DNA of 64,000 nt from Mangifera indica (taxonomy: Eukaryota > Streptophyta > Magnoliopsida > Sapindales > Anacardiaceae), in contig NC_058143.1 of assembly GCF_011075055.1 (NCBI RefSeq), positions 13,283,057-13,347,056 on the forward strand, in the 5' to 3' direction. Positions within the stretch are counted from its first letter, which is position 1; each line of letters begins with the position of its first letter. This document shows positions 23,743 through 35,206 of this stretch, piece after piece. A program made the position numbers and the translations under genes. The notes below the pieces were generated by a model. That model had not been told where the DNA came from. It made no database searches and saw only the letters and a program-made list of their open reading frames with translations.

Positions 23743-24884
23743 AATTATTAGATTTTATTAATTTATATTCACTTTCAAATTAATGCAATCAAAGACAAAA
23801 CTTCAATAAATGGTGGGTCAATTCTCCAAATCATACTTTGTATTTATTTTTCAAGTAATGTCAAAAATATTTTCTATTACTTATTTTCGTATTTTAATTA
23901 ATAGAAACTCTTCATTTTATCAGTGATACTATGTTGGGATTTACTTTCTCTAACAACGTTTTCTTGGTTTACCTGATACTTGATCCGAGACAGTTGCTGC
24001 TCATACGCTCTACCAACATAAGCATTAAGAAACTCATGTGCATAACTATCAGATATTGTCACTTCTCCTTTTTTTTTTTTTTTTTTTTTGCTTTATTTGT
24101 TACTCTATCTTTTATTTAATGTCTAACAATTTAGTTTTTATTTTTTTTACAATTTTATTAATTAATTTTTTCTTTTAAAATTTTTAATAATAGCAAAAAC
24201 TTAATATATTCTAAATAAGAAATGTGTTCAAGTGATTTGGATGAATTTATATACCTTATAGACTCAATTGGGCAGACATAAGTACAATGTAAATATTGTA
24301 AAAGAAACTTTGTAGGAACAAGACTTGTTCCTATAAGGTCTTTCGTACAGTGTTTATACTAAACTCATTCATTCTCATTTAAGCCTATAAAAATAAATTC
24401 GTTTCAATCATTTGAACACCTTTTCTGATTAAAACATATTAAGCTTTTTCACTGCCAAAGTATTATAAAGTGAAAAAACAGTGAACAAAATTGAAAGTAA
24501 GTTGTTTGATATTAAACAAAAGGTGGAGTAACAAATAAAGCAAACAAAGGAGAAGTGATATTGTCTAATGGTCATGCACGCAAGTTTCTCAATACTTATG
24601 TTAGCGGAGCGTATGAGCAATAACTATCTCAGATAAAATATCGGATAAGTCAAAAAGATGTAATTAGAGAATACAAGTCCCAATGTGACATTCTCAATAA
24701 AATAAAGAATTTTTTTAATTAGAATATGAAAATAAGTAATAAAAAATGATTTTATATCACTTGAAAATAAATACAAAGTGTGATTTGAAGGGTTGACCCA
24801 CAATTTACGATGTACTATCCTCGATTGGGAAATTATATTAATTTGAAAGTAATAATAAATTAGTAAAATCTAATAATTCATCTT
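23743..24884. mobile_element. Foldback-type element with ~370-bp inverted arms
   Basis: The left arm (about 23743-24130) and right arm (about 24470-24884) are inverted copies. Matching pairs include ATTATTAGATTTTATTAATT with its inverse near 24860, and CTGCTCATACGCTC..ACATAAG with its inverse CTTATGTTAGCGGAGCGTATG near 24596-24616. AGTGATATTGTCTAATGG and its inverse are another pair. The loop of about 340 bp carries no coding sequence. Ends are approximate and the superfamily is not clear. Confidence 0.75.
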
Positions 24885-27419
24885 AAAAAATAATTTATTA
24901 ATAAAAAACAAAGCACAAAAAAATAATTGAAAAAATACAAAATTGTTAAAAAGAACAAAAACTAAGTTTTTAGACCAAATTAAAATTTGATTGAGATTTG
25001 AGAAAGTTTGAGATTGAAATTGAATGAAAAAAAAATATAGAGAGAAATTGAATACATAAAATGTAGAGAGAGATTGGGAAATTATGTTTTAGATGTGATT
25101 TAGAGAGTCGGGAGAGAGGGTTTATATAGAAAATAAAAAATAAAAAAATACAGGTAGCTAATAGCCGTTAGCGTGGCCTAGCTTCTATGTGTGCAAAAGT
25201 CGCTATGCCCCCGTAGAGACTTCTATTTTATATAAAAAATTTTGTATTTTTTTAATAGCCAATCTGACCATTTTGTCATGTCTGAGACTATATAGTAAAT
25301 TATTTAACCAATGAATATTTCATTTCTTTCTTTGATTTAGATTCGGTTCATAATAATTTTTTTTTGTTTAGATTATAACAATATTTTATAAAGGGTATAT
25401 GAAAATAATCAAGTATCTATGGCCTAAACCATTACAACAAAATAACTTAATTAAATATTACTTTGTCATCATCTTTAACCTTCCAATGAATACGCCTATC
25501 TTAACTACCTTTTTTTTGAATCTCACAAGCTAATATTCAAAATCTCACACTAACGATACGAATTCAAACAAGAAAGATTGGTAAATCCAAATAATAAAAT
25601 CAATATTTATTTGTTTTTTCATGATGGATTGTAGTATTGTAAGATCAATGTAAAAATTCGAAGCTAATGGGAGTTTACGTAAGATTCTAGGGATAAATGT
25701 AAGATTTAGAAATTTAACTGATAAAATTTTGTAAAGCTTAGAATCTCGGAAATTTTATATGTTTTGCTATTTATGGACCTCATTGTAAGATTTTAAAGAT
25801 AAAGAGGGTTTATGTGATTTTGAAAGATATGAAGTATATAAAATCTCTCATGCAATTAATTTTCTACATGTTTTTTGGAAAGTATTTCAAAATTTATTTA
25901 TTTATATTAAAATAAATCTCATTACTATTGTAAGATCAATCCAAATATTCGATATTACTATGTTAGTTGAATACGAAAGTTAATAGTCAATAATTGAAGA
26001 TAACATTATAACTTAATGTTAGAGAAAAATAAAGAATGATTAAAATTCTTCTAATCATAATATACAATAGATTGGTTGAGTTATGCAGTTGTCACGTTTG
26101 TATATTGTCCGGACTCACGATATTATCTACGTTACCATGAAACCCGAAAATACAATCAATGGGAGGGATCCCTTTAAGCATCAAATATGATAATGATCTT
26201 GGTTGTATAATAACCTTTGCTCAGAATATGGTACAATTCATAGTGGTTCCACCCTCACTACAATAATACAATGCATTGTGCAATTTTTGCATTAATGTTA
26301 ACCTATTGAGAGATCATTCTAAACGGATTCATATGGAAGATGTGTAAATTATTCTTCTTCTTGTTTGGGATTGTAGGAGAGTTGGGCAACCGTCAAGTCA
26401 AAATCGTGTTCCTTTACACAAGAAAGAAGTTCAACCATGATTAAGAGTATTTATAATTTGATTCAAACCATAAAATCAAATCAAATCAAATCACTTAAAA
26501 ATTACTGTTTTGTTTGTAAAATAGTTTAGTTTGGATTTATATATTTATATTGTCATTATTCAATTAATTTTATTAAATTATATAATTTAGAGATAAATAA
26601 TTTTAATACATTCAAACCTAAAATGTTATGGTTTGGTTTGAAATTTTTTTTAAATATTTCTTTAATTTAGTTTAAAAAAACTTTTAAACGGTACTAAATC
26701 AAATCGTACGTAATCCTAACAACGATAATGTTGCTGTTGCCAGAACTTGGTCATAATTGGTTTAATTAACCATGAAAGCCCAACTTCAATCATAAGTTTC
26801 TCCTTGGTTTGAAATTTTGGTAAGAAGAGGCGGGCTTGTGCTTTTGGTAGTGTTCCAAGTTCTTCACACCGTGGGCGGGATTTTGAAACGATGGGCTAAC
26901 AACAATCCAAACGCAATTTAAAACGATTTACCTTGTATAAATAATATTTGAATAAACATTAATTTTGATATTGAAAGGGACCTCTATGCGCCCAATTTTA
27001 AATTTTACAGTGGGATACAAGGGCCAAAATTAATTTAAAACAAAATCATTATGAAATCTTATGATCGAGGATAGATTTTTACATATTAAGATAAGATATT
27101 CGTGATTTACTAAAGTTTGACAATTCCACTAATATAAAAATTTGAATTTTGATCTTTTTACAAATCTTTATTAGGTAACAAAACTTCTATTCATTCATAA
27201 TACGAAAGTATCAAAAGGCTTTTACGAATTCAATAAAACTATTAGAAATATTCATAAATATTAATTTGTTTTATATTATATCAATAAGTGATGAATTGTA
27301 TAAGAGGTTGAGAAGAACAAAATTTTCTTCTCTTTTATGAAAATCGAGACTCATATAAATAAGTGTGATTAGTATTTAACTAATACTAAACACTTAACCC
27401 TAATCACCCGTTACAATTA
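24885..27419. other. AT-rich intergenic DNA
   Basis: About 24950-25260 contains AGAGAGAAATTGAATAC-type direct repeats and a GC-richer AGCCGTTAGCGTGGCCTAGC patch, possibly a decayed LTR. About 26450-26710 carries a CAAATCAAATC-type repeat. No gene is supported. Confidence 0.4.
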
Positions 27420-27590
27420 TCAATAAAACTATGCGTATTCACTTCGAATATATAAATGAGTACGTATTTAATGTGTGTCATTAATTGATTAGATTATTTT
27501 AAATTAAAAATAGAATAACATATAATCATATAATAATATATTATGTGTATACTTATTTATGTATCTAAAAGTAAATACATATAATATTAT
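27420..27590. repeat. ~170-bp MITE, same family
   Basis: Begins CAATAAAACTATGCGTATTC and ends AAATACATATAATATTATTC. The diverged core is GATTAGATTATTTTAAATT. Confidence 0.6.
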
Positions 27591-27777
27591 TCGATATTTT
27601 TGTATATACACAAATTATACATTCTTATGATACACGAAAAATTACTTTTTTTATTTTATATTTTATTAGCACCATTAACACTAAAAAACAAAATTCAATC
27701 AATTTTTTATATTATCATCTGAGATTTTCTTGAAATTAATTCAATTATTTATGTACAAAGAACTTTTTAATTTTTTA

Positions 27778-28797
27778 TTATTTTGGTCTCACTTCTATCC
27801 CTTCAACTATAAGGCCTCCTTTCAGTTGACAGCCTTTAACCTCTTTCAGACTCATTTTAACCTCCTTGTGATCACCATGATCCCCACTACAGAATTCCCC
27901 AAGCTCAATCTCCATCCATCCATTTTCCTTCTCACATGGGATTCTTTGATCATCACCTTGAATCAACGGTGATGATCTTAACATTTTCTTGTCATGTTTG
28001 CCATGATGATCAACTACTAAATAGACCCTGCCACTGCTGGACACCTGATCCCCCACTTCAACTGATACCTCTGCAGCCACTGAATCAAACCCGTATGCAC
28101 GATGGGTGATTTTGATTATGAGATAAGCTCCATAAATTGAGTTTGGTGACAGCATTTCAGTCTTTATCTTGCCTTCAATTTCTAGCCAATGGGTTGATCT
28201 TAGCACTGCAACTTCGGCGAACCTGTGGAGAAGACGATCCCTCTTAAACCTTAAACCGTAAACCCTATAAAATACGAATTCAGAATTTGTAAGTGAAAGA
28301 CAAACTAACCTGGATCCAGAAGAAGGTAACCAGAACCAATACAATGGATTATTGCTCCAAGTGATTGAAAGTGATCTTGCAGATAGCATATAAGATTTTC
28401 TCCCACATGATTTCTGCAACTTGAAGCTCTGTATTACAGAACAGACATTTTTATTTTACTAGAAAGCTGATGAACCAAAACAATCAGGTAGAATTAGAAA
28501 CAAAGTAATATAACTCACCATTTTACCGGAATCCAAAAGAACTGGGTGACACAGACAAAAAAAGAGCTCTTTGTTGGAAGAAAACTTCAGAGGAGTGACC
28601 AATCGTGAGATAATATTTTGAAGATCAGCATGAGATGGCAGGAACTTTCGCCAAACAATGTCAGACTCCATGGCTGATCTGAAGTTGGGGGAGACAAGAC
28701 AAGATCTGCAAGCATCTAATGGAGAAGTCAAAGACAGAATTTCAGAAACACAATCTTCCGGCAACATGTCGAAGTAATTGTCTGAAATTTCTTCCAT
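27778..28797 (-). CDS. F-box protein PP2-B-like, copy 2
   Basis: Three exons, 28797-28519, 28428-28310 and 28222-27778, give 280 residues. The F-box (FDMLPEDCVSEILSLTSPLD..SDIVWRKFLPSH) spans about residues 8-55. The PP2 domain contains GRKSYMLSARSLSITW, WLEIEGKIKTEMLSPNSIYG and GGLIVEGIEVRPK at the C-terminus. Function by family: SCF ubiquitin ligase substrate receptor with a lectin-like PP2 domain. Exon 2 length (119 nt) and intron phases are identical to the copy at 21-22 kb, 6 kb away in the same orientation, while intron sequences have diverged. An upstream ATG-less reading frame agrees with the ATG chosen at 28797. Confidence 0.93.
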
Positions 28798-31139
28798 TTT
28801 GGATCAGAATGATCACAGACAAATATCATGCGCCTATATATTTGGTTGATTGTTTCATGTAATTGTGGGCGTGCCCTCATTATGAGGCCATTATGATGTA
28901 TGCACAACGCACAAAGAATTTTGAGAAATTATTGAGATGGGCAAGTTTGAACCATTCTTTGAATCAAGGCAAATATTATCTGACAGCTTTATTTTTGGTA
29001 TTTTTTTAAGTTGCATTATAGAAAGTGATAGGTATATTTTTCCTTGTAAAGCATGTGTGTACGTTTTTCCTGTTGAAGATTGCGATTGAATAAAGCTAAA
29101 ATAATAAAATTTTGTTCCTTTTTAAGTTTCATTGGATTCTTCTTTACCCAATCTTTTTTTTTTTGGTCAACAATTAGGTTTAACCATATAAAATAATTTA
29201 ATTTTTCACAATAATAGAATCAAAGTGGATCACCATTCTCACATCCATTTTGTGGAATAATATTTTATAATTTTAATTAGAAGAGATAAATATATATAAA
29301 AAAAGTTAGATCTTTAATTAAGTCAAACAGAGGTAACAATAGTTTAAATTAGATCATATTGAATCAATTTCAGTGTGACCCGTCAAACTCATATATCAAA
29401 TCTTGTCAACACTCATTATTTTACAAATTTTCAAGTCAGTTCAGTCTGAAAAATAAATTTTTATTTTTAATTACATAAATTAAAAATTTTAAATTATTTT
29501 GACCCATTATAATGGCACATCTATCAGGTGGGTTGAATCAACAAAAAAAAAATTAATAAAAGGTTCATAAAATACTTCAATAGTATCGAGTTATATTGGC
29601 CCAATCTATGGGCCTTATCTCACGATCCGCTTAACCCATAGGTTGAACACAACTTGGGGTTTTTGGTGCCGGGTCTAAGCAGGCCAGGCCAAAAACAGTG
29701 CACCCGTGCTAGGCAGCGGGTCATATCAGCCTATTTGCCATCTCTAAAGCAAAGAGGATCATTCAAGAACCAAAAATAACAATCCCCTGTAGCCAAACTT
29801 AGGATTTGGACCATATTAGCCACATGCAATTTGATGAAAAAAGGCAATAGGCTTTAAAGTCAGACACTGCCAGACTTGACCCGGTAAAAGAATGTTGATT
29901 CCTTTGACGAGCCTAAATGGGTAATTAATTGTAGCCACAAACTTGCTGTTGGTAAATTGCCTGTTTTTTCATTTAGCTTTCAAACAAGTTTCCTTTTGAA
30001 ATGGTCCCAATCTTATGCCATGCTTGCATAACCATCCATCACATCCAAATTTTGTATCAAATTGTGCTTATTATTTTTGGATCCATTTAACAAGCATATT
30101 TTTAACATGAATTAAAAAAAATGTTACCACCACATAAATTAAAACAAAAAAAAAGAAACCCTAGATTTATTACATGATCACAACATAGGTGTTTATCATT
30201 TTTTCACAAAAAAGTCTATGTTACAAGGTGTTGCACAAAAAATCATACAAGTTAGCACATTATTCTTATTTTTTACATATTTAATCAATATGTGTAATGA
30301 TAAATTTGTGGAATTGGATCCACTTTCATATAAAAAAATATAAGAACAAATAATACTAATCGTATTTTATTGACCAACTTGTTGGAATTCTTCATTTCAA
30401 AATTTTCTCTATTAACTTAATAACCGAACATTCATTTCAAATATAACATCTCTAGTCAAATAGTTTAGTTCATTGTTAAAATATTATCTATTTTAGACAT
30501 TCAATCTATCATAATTATGTAACATCTCTAATTTAATAGTTCGACCTATTAACAAAATATTGTCTACTTCTAGTCCAATAATCTGACCCACTATCAAGAC
30601 ATTATCCACTTTAGATATATAATCTATTATGATTTTATTTATGGGTTTTACAACCTAAAACGCATTTTGACAATTTAAGAAACTTACAAACTATTTAACT
30701 TGTCGAATTTTCTCATTCTTAACCGATATAGGATGTATAGATAAATCCAATATTTCTTCCGTATTTTACCGAAGTGAGATTTCCCTAAGAATGTCACATC
30801 AAAGACAACATTTATGACATAGTATGGTTTGGTCTCATATCTAGTATGAAGTTTCCCATGCCAATGTTGAAATCTGCCAGTTTTCATCTCCAGAGATCCC
30901 AATACGGCCCGCCAGGTCGTGCTCCCATGGGTCATTAGCAAACCGGTTCGAGTATTTTGTTGACTAAATTATAGTTTTTAATATATTTTAATTTTTAATT
31001 ATTTATAATTTTTTAGTGGATCAAACTGATCTACGGGCTTTATCCTACGCCCGTTTTTTTCCTGTGCTGGACCAATGCGGGCGGTGCCAAATTTTCCGTA
31101 TTGTAACCGTAATTCTGGCGGCTGGCGCCTCATCTTTCA
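28798..31139. other. Intergenic DNA with dispersed repeat fragments
   Basis: Contains the PP2-B copy 2 promoter near 28800. A minus-strand open stretch at 30684-30941 (CATTGTTTTG-poor, no family recognised) lies in a probable LTR-type fragment related to 18.98-19.2 kb. A GC-rich patch with CCAGGCCAAAAAC lies near 29680. No gene is supported. Confidence 0.45.
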
Positions 31140-32211
31140 GAGGGAGAAGGACTATTTCCCACCCAACTTTTGATGCGTTCTCAACTTGCCACCAACGGCA
31201 GATGAAAATCCAGTTTTCCCACCCGTGACCAAACTGCCGTCCAAATTTTCAGTTAGGGACAGGGGCAAAATCGTCATTTGCTATTTAAAACATTAAAATT
31301 TTTAAATTTTACCGTTTCCCCCCTCCAGGTTTTAAAAACTAATAACTAACCCATCCTCAAAGTTTGAAAAGTTTAGATTGCACCCTTGGGGTTTGCTTCC
31401 TTATCCGGCCACTATCGACGACCGACGCATTCGACCGATCTCTCATCTCCGACTACAAAGGACGACGAAGGACGACGCTTCGACGACGACTACAAACGAC
31501 GACGCTTCGACGAGGGACGCTTCAACGACGACGACGCTTCGTCTGTTCTTCCAGATCTCCGTCTCCGTCTCCGTCTCTTCGTTTGTTCTTCCAGATCGAC
31601 GCCCCCCATCTCTGTCTCCGTCTGTTCTTCCAGATCTCCCATCTCCGTCTGTTCTTCCAGATCGACGCCCCCCATCTCCGTCTCTTCGTCGCATCGTGCG
31701 ACGAAGGGATCTCCGTCTCTTCGTCGCACCGTGCGATGAGGAGAGGAAGATCTCTTCGTCACACCACCGTCGTCGCACCAGGAGAAGGAGGAGGCCGGTG
31801 ACGACGCCGGAGAAGACGTTCGGAGTTTAAGTTGGAGAATGGGGGTGAAATGCTAGTTTTGAAAGTTATGGGGGGCGGCTATATTTTGAAAAATATGGAA
31901 ACCCTAGGTTTGGGGTGAAAATGTTAGTTTTTAAAGTTGAGGGGTATTTTGTCATCTGCCGTGGGGTGAAAATGTTAGTTTCTAAAACCTAAGGGGGGTG
32001 AAGGTAAAACTCTCACATTAATTTTGAGAAATTAAATTGAGGGGTATTTTTGTCATTTCATCTAACAAGGGTAAAATAGACATTTTACCCTTATGCAAAC
32101 AGAAATCATCCATTTTAACAGCTCACGAGTGGGAAAACTGGATTTTCATCTGCCGTGGGTGCCAATTTGAGAATGCATCAAAAGTTGGGTGGGAAATAGT
32201 CCTTCTCCCTC
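31140..32211. mobile_element. Mutator-like non-autonomous element with ~95-bp TIRs and GC-rich core
   Basis: Left end GAGGGAGAAGGACTATTTCC and right end GGAAATAGTCCTTCTCCCTC are exact inverses. The similarity continues for about 95 bp (31140-31235 vs 32120-32211). The TIR shares ACTATTTCCCACCCAA..TTTGATG with the elements at 41.7 and 55.4 kb. No exact 9-bp duplication is visible at its ends, only a shared TTTCA. The core (31490-31760) is GC-rich with a minisatellite of TCTGTTCTTCCAGATC-type units. The open frames there are products of that repeat, not a gene. Confidence 0.85.
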
Positions 32212-32274
32212 TTTCAGATTCCCCAATTACCAATCCTCTAACTCTCACATTAATGGCCTCATGATCTTGTGGAA

Positions 32275-32511
32275 GTTGGACAATAGATTTGAAAACTGCA
32301 AGTACTGGTAAAGTTGACAAATGGATTGGAGCACTCAATGTCAATGATCCCCGTTTAAGGCCTCATGAGGGGGTGGTGTCACCCTCACCACTTTGGCTCC
32401 TTTGCTCCTCCAAGGGGTTTAACTGAAGATGGGATTTTATCTCAGTGGTTTATAGATGGTCAAGCAGCCTTTGAAGCAATTGCTTCTGCAATAGAGGATG
32501 CAAAATCAGAG
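32275..32511 (+). pseudogene. Phospholipase D zeta exon fragment with frameshift
   Basis: The plus strand reads TIDLKTASTGKVDKWIGALN..RPHEG, then after one extra G near 32370 continues in the next frame as WCHPHHFGSFAPPRGLTEDG, SQWFIDGQAAFEAIASAIED and AKSE. It ends at a GT donor (32512). This is the junction of the PH region and the first catalytic half of the PX-PH-type PLD zeta enzymes, which hydrolyse phosphatidylcholine to phosphatidic acid. No other PLD exon, no HKD motif and no upstream acceptor context are present. It lies 60 bp from the right end of the Mutator-like element, suggesting gene-fragment capture or breakage nearby. Confidence 0.85.
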
Positions 32512-32950
32512 GTTAATTTTAGACAGATGTATTGAACATAAACAATTGCTTATCAATACTGCTTAAACGATTGAAACTTCATGCAAATCTTCATTATTGG
32601 CTAGTAGCTTTGCCCTAAGCTGCATATGAGACCTCCTTTTTGTTAAGATCCCAAATATAAAATATAAACTTATAATATAAGGTTTATATAACCTTAGTCT
32701 TTCCAATTTCAATAAGTAGTTTTTGCGATGTCTAAAATTTATATTATTTGATATAAAAAATATCACTATGTCTTCTAACAGTGTTTACCCGACCCTAATA
32801 AGAAGCTAAAGGGAATGTTGAAGCTGTGGAGTGTGGTGGTATGATCTAAAAGGAATTAATCGATTGCTTTTCTCATCTTTATTCCAAATCGTTGCAAAAA
32901 AACCTACACATGTCACCAATTATTTGATAAAGGAATGCTGCAAATTAACC
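32512..32950. other. Intergenic DNA between the PLD zeta fragment and the exon-like piece
   Basis: No coding signal that I can support. Possibly intron remnants of the PLD zeta or neighbouring relic. Confidence 0.4.
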
Positions 32951-33085
32951 CTTATGCTTACTTTCTTTACCAAAGTCTCTTTGACTGCATCCCCAATGAA
33001 CTCTAATACTCCAGTACTGCTCTCAGACAAATCATGGACCAGAGAAAGGAGAAACTGGGGCACACCATAATTGACATATGAATAA
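32951..33085 (-). pseudogene. Exon-like fragment of unknown gene
   Basis: On the minus strand a polypyrimidine tract with CCCAG precedes an open stretch encoding VNYGVPQFLLSLVHDLSESS followed by TGVLEFIGDAVKETLVKK, ended by a GTAAGC donor (near 32960). About 43 codons without a stop and with both splice borders look like one real exon. I do not recognise the family. It lies 230 bp downstream of the PP2C stop, on the same strand, and could be a captured fragment or an untranslated extension of that gene. Confidence 0.35.
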
Positions 33086-33315
33086 CACACCTGGGAAGCT
33101 GGAAACATACAAAAATGGGGAAATTAACCCGGAAGGATCCACTGGAACGATTGAAGTCTGTGAACCAATTTCATTGATTAGCTAACACAAAGGAAGAGGA
33201 TAGCACATGAACCTGATATGAACTATTTCAGATAAACTAAATGCATTAAATAAGATACATAGTTAGTTTGCGAGAAATGACAAACAAGGAAATATTTCCT
33301 TGCTAATTTTTGTTA

Positions 33316-35206
33316 CTATTTTGGCGTTGAAACAATGCTAACTTCCTGAGACAGAGATGAAGAGTGAAAGAAGAGACAAATGGCAGAAATATCATCCATT
33401 GCAATCCCCTTTCTCTTTCGTTTCCAGGCATGAGCAGCACACTCAACCAGATGCTTGGCCGACTTTGCCCTGTCTGGTGTTGAAGATACAATTTCAACTG
33501 CTTCTTGATTGGAGATGACATCCCAAACCTAAGCAAGAATTTATACGCATTATGTAATCACCAATGGATAAAATTTTATCTTTCAACAAAATCCTAAAAT
33601 AATAGTGAAAGTATAATGAATTGTGCGTACTCCATCTGTTGCAAGCACGACAAATTGGTCTTTGCTGGTTATATGCCTTTGTGTTACTTCAGGCACCGAA
33701 ATTAGTCCATATTCCTTTACACAATAATCACCAAAGGCTCGAGACATTGCCAGTCCTGGTGATTCCCCATCTGGAAGCCAGACCCTATGCACCCCAGGCT
33801 CATCTTCTAGACAGAATACACGCCCCTTGCACTGGACTATCCTCTCAGCCTCCTCTGCAATATGATTAACAAGAACGTTAAAAGATTCGTAGATTTATCT
33901 CTTTTCTAATAAAAATAGGTTATACATAGAAATTTGAACTCAGCTATAACGACGCCATGTTAAGTGATACCTAACAACTTAAGTTATCTGGTAAAGGTCA
34001 AATATTAATATATTGCTCTTTAAAATTCTGAAAAAGACAGATACTAACGAGGTAAGTTGGGCTTGAAATCAACTGTTAGCTGAACTGGTACCAAGTTTCC
34101 ATCATCAGAAGTGGTAGCTAATACAGCACGAGAGTCACCAACATTGGCTATAATGATGTATTCACCCTGTCAACAAAATATACACACATTAGATACAAGA
34201 ATCATGATAGACAGACTGAGGGGATTTGTTCCCATTATCGAAAAAGAATTGCTACGGATACAGAAATGTATATTACCTGTCTAACAATTGTCGATGCGGT
34301 TGTTCCACTAAAGAAAGAATCAATCTTACGATGTTGTTCAAGCTCCTGATCAATAGCAGCACAAGTCTTAACATAAGAATGCTTCCATATATTGAACCCA
34401 TGATGCTTTTTATCAGAATCCAAGTCAATCTCGGGAAGAACTGACGCTTCAGCAAGAGTCTCCTGCCAATTACAAAGCAAGGAAGAAGGCATCGATTCAC
34501 AGACCCTTTTTGCCACAAAGTGGCCCCACGGACCATGCCCATCAAATATCCCACAAAATATCATATCCTCTTGACATCCAAATTCCTGATCCAAAATTAA
34601 AAAAATGCACATTTGTCAATCAAAAATACAACCAAGAACCAAATTTTGATAAGAGAAAAGGTATAATATGAGATATTCTTATGCAAACAATAATGCTTCT
34701 CTCAAGTCACCAAGAAACTATTGAAAGAAGAAAAGAAAAACAGAATGTTGCAATAGATTGAAGCTAGTATAGCAACCATGAGATTTGGACAATGCATTAT
34801 GGGAATATGTAAGCTTCAACACTAAAACTCTAGTCCAAGATGCCCTTCAATTGTATCACAGATCGAAGCAAATAACAAACAGATGAGCTTACGTGTAACT
34901 CTGATACCGTGTTAAGTAATCACTGGAACTAAAAACTTTAACTTATAAGTAATCTATGCATACCTCCCAGACAATAGCACAATCCTGGTTAACACCTTTC
35001 TGGCCTCTCTTGGAGAAAACTGAGGCAAAATTGTTGGAACCATCTACATTAACAAATCCGGAAGACCTTAAAATCAAGTCATTCTTCTTGGCTTCCCTTG
35101 CCATTGCTTCTGCAGCTCCTCTTCCATCACAACTCCAAGAATTTTTCTCTTTTTTTAATGAAAACGATCTTGCCAGTCCGTTAAACATCGAGGAGAAATG
35201 CCCCAT
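33316..35206 (-). CDS. Protein phosphatase 2C, clade E (EGR-like)
   Basis: Five exons, 35206-34964, 34585-34277, 34166-34049, 33854-33631 and 33528-33316, give 368 residues. The ATG at 35206 starts MGHFSSMFNGLARSF; Gly2 with Ser6 fits an N-myristoylation site, so plasma-membrane anchoring is likely. PP2C motifs are present in order: KRGQKGVNQD (residues about 67-76), FCGIFDGHGPWGH, FSGTTA, NVGDSRAVL, LAMSRAFGDYCVKEYG, VVLATDGVWDVIS and MDDISAICLF near the end. The metal-binding Asp residues are in place. It is a Mg/Mn-dependent Ser/Thr phosphatase. From memory, it closely resembles Arabidopsis EGR proteins (At5g27930 type), which restrain growth under water deficit. Three of the four introns have GT..AG borders with exact phase closure, and the fourth (exon 3 to 4) splits a Gln codon. 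The 5' UTR may contain an intron. Confidence 0.95.

Noticed and set aside
31364..31830. Several overlapping Arg/Ser/Asp-rich reading frames
   Set aside because: They are on both strands of the GC-rich minisatellite inside a Mutator-like element and reflect repeat units, not a gene.
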